Shown in pieces: positions 6,403-9,593 of a stretch of DNA of 9,593 nucleotides. The DNA comes from Streptosporangiaceae bacterium (GTDB lineage Bacteria > Actinomycetota > Actinomycetes > Streptosporangiales > Streptosporangiaceae). The notes beneath the pieces are model-generated. The model was not told where the DNA came from and did no database searches. It saw only the letters and a program-made list of their open reading frames with translations. The position numbers and the translations under genes were made by a program. Positions within the stretch are counted from its first letter, which is position 1; each line of letters opens with the position of its first letter. The stretch spans positions 1 to 9,593 of the forward strand of contig JAICWX010000327.1 in the NCBI GenBank assembly GCA_025934635.1. Direction: 5' to 3'.

Positions 6403-8784
6403 ATGATCCAGCACCCGGCGTTTACCGCCGAGCCGTGGTCGGTTCGCGAGACCGCGCTGCACCCGGATGTGCTCGCCCAGTCCGAGTCGGTGTTCGCGCT
6501 GGCTAACGGGCATATCGGGCTGCGCGGGAACCTCGACGAGGGGGAGCCGTCCGGCCTGGCGGGCACCTACCTGAACGGCTTTCACGAGTTGCGGCCGCTG
6601 CCGTACGCTGAGCCGCGCTACGGTGACCCGCAGTCGGGCCAGGCCCTGGTGAACGTCACCAATGGCAAGCTGATCCGGCTGCTGGTTGATGACGAACCGT
6701 TCGATGTGCGTTATGGGCAGTTGCGCGCGCACGAGCGGGTGCTCGATCTGCGCGCTGGTGTGCTGCGGCGGCGCGCGGAGTGGGTCTCGCCGACCGGGCG
6801 GCCAGTGCGGGTCCGCTCGGTGCGGCTGGTGTCGTTCGTGCAGCGCGCGGTGGCGGCGATCTGCTACGAGGTAGAAGCGGTGCAGGGTTCTACGCCGGTG
6901 GTGGTGCAGTCGGAACTGGTCGCCAACGAGTCGCTGCCCGGTATCCACGGTGATCCCCGCGCCGCGGCGGTGCTGTCTTCGCCGTTGCGCCCGGTTGCCG
7001 CCGGCGCGGGCGGCATGCGAGTGGTGCTCGTCCACGCGACCAGGGTGAGCGGCCTGCAGATGGCGGCCGGGATGGATCACGTCGTGGACGGCCCCGCCGG
7101 CACCGAGACCGGCACCGAGGGCGCCGGGGACCTCGGCCGTGTGCTGATCACGGCCACGCTTGAGCCCGGGCAGCGGCTGCGGCTGGTCAAGTTCCTGGCC
7201 TACGGGTGGTCCAGTCGGCGCTTGGCCGAGGCGCTGCGCGATCAGGTCTCCGCCGCGCTGGCCGAGGCGCGCCGCACCGGCTGGGACGGCTTGCTCCAAG
7301 CCCAGCGGGAATACCTCGATGACTTCTGGGCGCACGCTGACGTCGAGCTCGAGGGTGACCTGGAGCTGCAGCAGGCGGTGCGCTTCGGCATGTTTCACGT
7401 GCTGCAGGCCGGCGCGCGCGCTGAGCAGCGGGCGGTCCCGGCCAAGGGCCTGACCGGCCCCGGCTACGACGGGCACACCTTCTGGGACACCGAGACGTTC
7501 GTGCTCCCGGTGCTCACCTATACCTCCCCGCGGGCGGCCGGCGACGCGCTGTGCTGGCGACACGCCACCCTCGACCTTGCCCGCGAACGGGCCAGGCAGT
7601 TCGGCCTGGCCGGCGCTGCGTTCCCGTGGCGCACCATCGGCGGGCAGGGAAGCTCAGCCTACTGGCCGGCGGGGACGGCCGCGTTTCACGTCAACGCCGA
7701 CATCGCCGACGCCGTCCTGCGCTACCAGGCCGCCACCGGGGACGAGGCGTTCGGTCGCGGACCGGGGCTGGAGCTGCTGATCGAGACCGCGCGGCTGTGG
7801 TGCTCGCTCGGTCACCATGACTCATCCGGCCGGTTCCGCATCTACGGGGTCACCGGGCCGGATGAATACAGCGCGATCGCCGACAACAACATCTACACCA
7901 ACCTGATGGCACAGCGGAACCTGCGCGCCGCCGCCGATGCCGTCCTGCGCCACCCCGGGCCCGCCGCCGCGCTCGGCGTCGGCCATGAGGAGACCGCCCG
8001 GTGGCGGGATGCCGCCGAGGCGATGCTGATCCCGTACGACGAGCGTCGCGGGGTCCATCCCCAGGCGGAACGGTTCACCGAGCACCAGGTGTGGGATTTC
8101 GCGGGCACCGGCGCGGACAGGTACCCGCTGATGCTGCATTTCCCGTACTTCCAGCTCTATCGCAAGCAGGTCGTCAAGCAGGCCGACCTCGTGCTCGCGA
8201 TGCACCTGCGCGGCGACGCGTTCACCAGCGAGGAGAAGGCCAGGAACTTCGCCTACTACGAGCGGCTCACCGTCCGGGACTCCTCCCTGTCGGCGTGCAC
8301 CCAGGCGGTGATCGCCGCCGAGACCGGGCACCTGGAACTGGCCTACGACTACTTCGCCGAGGCGGCGCTGATCGACCTGGAAGACCGGGAGCGCAACACA
8401 CGCGACGGCCTGCACATCGCGTCGCTGGCGGGCGCCTGGATCGCAGCCGTGGCCGGATTCGGCGGGATGCGCGACCACGACGGAACGCTCGCCTTCGCCC
8501 CGCGGCTGCCGGGACGCATCACCGGCCTGACATTCCGGCTCACCTACCGGCGGCGCTGCATCGAGGTCGCGATCGGCCACGACCGTGCCACCTACCGCCT
8601 GCTGCACGGGGAGCCGCTTGCGACCACACACCATGGCCAGCCGATAACGGTCTCGCGCGACAAGACGGTGGAGTGCCCGATTCCCCCCGCCCCTGCCCGG
8701 GAGCCACCCGCCCAGCCGGTCGGCCGCGCCCCGGCGCGGCGGAAGCCGCCGGGACAGCGCCTCGGCCCGGGTGGTCCCGGTTAG
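6403..8784 (+). CDS. Glycoside hydrolase family 65 disaccharide phosphorylase
   Basis: GH65 phosphorylases split alpha-linked disaccharides such as maltose, trehalose or kojibiose with phosphate, giving beta-glucose 1-phosphate plus glucose in the cytosol. The 793-residue length is typical and the frame is uninterrupted. Order: N-terminal beta-sandwich with FALANGHIGLRGNLDEGEPS; helical linker around 280-330; (alpha/alpha)6 catalytic barrel with GPGYDGHTFWDTETF (352-366), FPWRTIGGQGS (407-417), HVNADIADAV (429-438), VTGPDEYSAIADNN with the expected general acid E488, and KQVVKQAD (588-595), a motif typical of the phosphorylases. A C-terminal beta domain (about 690-755) and a Pro/Arg-rich tail follow. 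It resembles the actinobacterial Rv3401 type, which often sits beside beta-phosphoglucomutase; no such partner is seen here. The start has GGAG 10 bases upstream and fits the family N-terminus. Substrate specificity cannot be decided from sequence alone. Confidence 0.93.
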   Translation: MIQHPAFTAEPWSVRETALHPDVLAQSESVFALANGHIGLRGNLDEGEPSGLAGTYLNGFHELRPLPYAEPRYGDPQSGQALVNVTNGKLIRLLVDDEPFDVRYGQLRAHERVLDLRAGVLRRRAEWVSPTGRPVRVRSVRLVSFVQRAVAAICYEVEAVQGSTPVVVQSELVANESLPGIHGDPRAAAVLSSPLRPVAAGAGGMRVVLVHATRVSGLQMAAGMDHVVDGPAGTETGTEGAGDLGRVLITATLEPGQRLRLVKFLAYGWSSRRLAEALRDQVSAALAEARRTGWDGLLQAQREYLDDFWAHADVELEGDLELQQAVRFGMFHVLQAGARAEQRAVPAKGLTGPGYDGHTFWDTETFVLPVLTYTSPRAAGDALCWRHATLDLARERARQFGLAGAAFPWRTIGGQGSSAYWPAGTAAFHVNADIADAVLRYQAATGDEAFGRGPGLELLIETARLWCSLGHHDSSGRFRIYGVTGPDEYSAIADNNIYTNLMAQRNLRAAADAVLRHPGPAAALGVGHEETARWRDAAEAMLIPYDERRGVHPQAERFTEHQVWDFAGTGADRYPLMLHFPYFQLYRKQVVKQADLVLAMHLRGDAFTSEEKARNFAYYERLTVRDSSLSACTQAVIAAETGHLELAYDYFAEAALIDLEDRERNTRDGLHIASLAGAWIAAVAGFGGMRDHDGTLAFAPRLPGRITGLTFRLTYRRRCIEVAIGHDRATYRLLHGEPLATTHHGQPITVSRDKTVECPIPPAPAREPPAQPVGRAPARRKPPGQRLGPGGPG

Positions 8785-8884
8785 CCGACGAGTGCCCCGG
8801 TAAGTGGGCAGGACCAACACGGACTCGCCCCGGCCCGGTCGCGGGTCCGTGCTGCCAGCCTGGTGGCGGCAGCGGTGATCGAGG

Positions 8885-8911
8885 CCATGCGCGTCAGGCA
8901 TCGGGTTTTTT
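8885..8911 (+). terminator. Likely intrinsic terminator after the GH65 gene
   Basis: CCATGC (8885-8890) pairs with GCAT-C-GG (8898-8904, one bulged base) around a 7-base loop and is followed by G and six T (8906-8911), the only clear T-run here. It lies about 100 bases after the GH65 stop, between two converging genes. The stem is short, so efficiency is uncertain. Confidence 0.5.
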
Positions 8912-8913
8912 GC

Positions 8914-9442
8914 TCAGGCCGCGTGATGGCGGCGCAGCGGGATCTGCGGCTGGTGGTGCTGCACCGCTGGCTCGGCGAGTTCCTGCTCGGGCGCCAGCCG
9001 GATCCCGACGTGGTAGTCCTAGTCCTGCACCAGGGTCCAGCCAAGGAACCCGGCGGCGATCGTGACCGCCACCCCGATGGCCGACAGCACGACGCCCAGG
9101 GTGGCGGCGACCGCAGGGCCGTTCCAGTTGGTCACGTAGACGGCCATGGCCGCGGCGAACAGCTCCAGGGCTGTCACGTTCAGCCCGGCGTGCGGCAGGC
9201 CGATCAGCTGGCGGCCGAGTCCCTGGGGATGCCGAACGCCCAGTCGGCCAGCCCAGGGAGCGCGGCGAGCAGCGCACTGCCCACGCCGACGACGCTGAGG
9301 GCGATGGCGAGGTTGAGCCAGAACTGGTGACCGTTGGCGGCGTAGACGGCGAAACCGACCAGGGTGCCGGTGTAGCAGACAACCGGGAACGCGATGAGCA
9401 TCGGGTGCACCGATGGCCGGCGATCTTGATCTTGCTGTACAT
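8914..9442 (-). pseudogene. DUF2231 membrane protein gene with two frameshifts and an in-frame TAG
   Basis: DUF2231 proteins are small four-helix membrane proteins of unknown function, about 170-180 residues. Corrected for two lost bases, this gene would give about 176 codons plus a stop. It starts MYSKIKIAGH at the ATG at 9442, with AGGAG only 2 bases upstream. A one-base loss near 9412 (CATCCG to CATCG) shifts to VHPMLIAFPVVCYTGTLVGF and ALPGLADWAFGIP. A second loss near 9208-9215 shifts to LNVTALELFAAAMAVYVTNW and AIGVAVTIAAGFLGWTLVQ. A TAG at 9021-9019 then precedes YHVGIRLAPEQELAEP and the final TGA at 8914. The family call rests on the typical N-terminus, the GWTLVQ-HVG segment and the four hydrophobic stretches. 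As read, no full-length product is possible. It converges on the GH65 gene. Confidence 0.8.
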
Positions 9443-9593
9443 GGCTCCTGACCGTCCGTCGCCGCACAGCCACGGCATCGGCGGGTCGTTTGCGGAAGTC
9501 CGTACGCTAATGCACGGGACTTTGCAGTTTCCTAATGAGTCGTGTTGTCCTGCCGCTCAGGCCTGCATGTGCTCGTGGCTGCGGGCTCAGTGA
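9443..9593. other. Intergenic end of the window upstream of the DUF2231 gene
   Basis: No gene is recognised in these 151 bases, which look less G+C-rich than the rest, as expected of a promoter region. There is an imperfect inverted repeat, AAGTCCGT (9496-9503) against ACGGGACTT (9514-9522), with flanking GC on both sides. It lies 54-80 bases before the DUF2231 start codon and may be a regulator site for that gene. No -10/-35 pair stands out. Confidence 0.3.

Noticed and set aside
6256..7563. Long minus-strand open frame of 435 codons opposite the GH65 gene
   Set aside because: It has no family features and is rich in Arg, Gly, Pro and His, as expected of an antisense frame of high-G+C coding DNA. 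The plus strand here encodes a textbook GH65 protein.
8723..8740. GCCGCGCC/GGCGCGGC dyad as a transcription terminator
   Set aside because: It lies inside the GH65 coding tail and has no T-run. It may fold but is probably a by-product of the Pro/Arg codons.
8001..9065. Plus-strand open frame of 354 codons over the end of GH65, and a 359-codon minus-strand frame at 7822-8901
   Set aside because: Both are shadows of GH65: their sequences are Arg/Pro-rich without motifs, and they extend across the terminator region.
9493..9525. DosR/DevR-type hypoxia box
   Set aside because: The consensus has GGGAC and GTCCC arms pointing towards each other across about 3-4 bases. Here the arms point outward and are 10 bases apart.
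1..9593. CRISPR array, tRNA, rRNA, integrase, transposase, toxin-antitoxin or defence system
   Set aside because: No regularly spaced repeats, cloverleaf sequences, terminal inverted repeats or matching proteins were seen on either strand by reading. A structural RNA search was not possible.

Overview
The window is very G+C-rich, and most real codons end in G or C. The recognisable genes are closest to actinomycete families: a succinate dehydrogenase membrane anchor and iron-sulfur subunit of the mycobacterial Rv0247c-Rv0249c type, a GH65 phosphorylase of the Rv3401 type, and a large ATPase-type LuxR regulator. This points to an actinomycete (Actinomycetota); I cannot place it to order or genus.

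Left block (1-3602, all minus strand) reads as one tightly packed operon. In order of transcription it holds: a 93-residue protein of unknown function; a 486-residue chimera with an NDH-2-like NADH dehydrogenase front and a SdhC-like membrane-anchor tail; a SdhB reduced to 129 residues; an AhpD-like carboxymuconolactone decarboxylase-family protein; and the first 298 residues of aconitase, which runs off the window. Gaps are -4, +11, +77 and -1 bases. The block seems to have lost three pieces of a respiratory module: the NDH-2 tail plus SdhC head, all of SdhA, and the middle of SdhB. Every reading frame nevertheless stays open down to aconitase.

Middle block (3729 to about 6182) is a graveyard of three broken genes. 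A plus-strand GTP cyclohydrolase I fragment runs tail-to-tail into a minus-strand AAA/TPR LuxR-type regulator fragment that lacks both ends. That in turn is fused to the C-terminal end of an APC-family permease. These pieces carry frameshifts, an in-frame amber codon and non-homologous junctions.

Right block holds an intact plus-strand GH65 phosphorylase (6403-8784), with a short direct repeat upstream and a likely terminator downstream. A converging minus-strand DUF2231 membrane-protein gene (8914-9442) has two frameshifts and one in-frame TAG.

Together the intact genes concern central carbon and redox metabolism (aconitase, peroxidase-like protein, NADH/quinone chemistry) and alpha-glucoside phosphorolysis. 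The main message is the contrast between about 6 kb of uninterrupted frames and about 2.6 kb of decayed sequence. Eight of the nine frameshifts inferred by reading are single-base losses. That fits gene decay with a deletion bias, but sequencing or assembly error must be excluded. I found no tRNA, rRNA, CRISPR array, transposase or complete insertion sequence. The best candidate for something new is the NDH-2/SdhC fusion operon, with the caveat that it may be a deletion scar.
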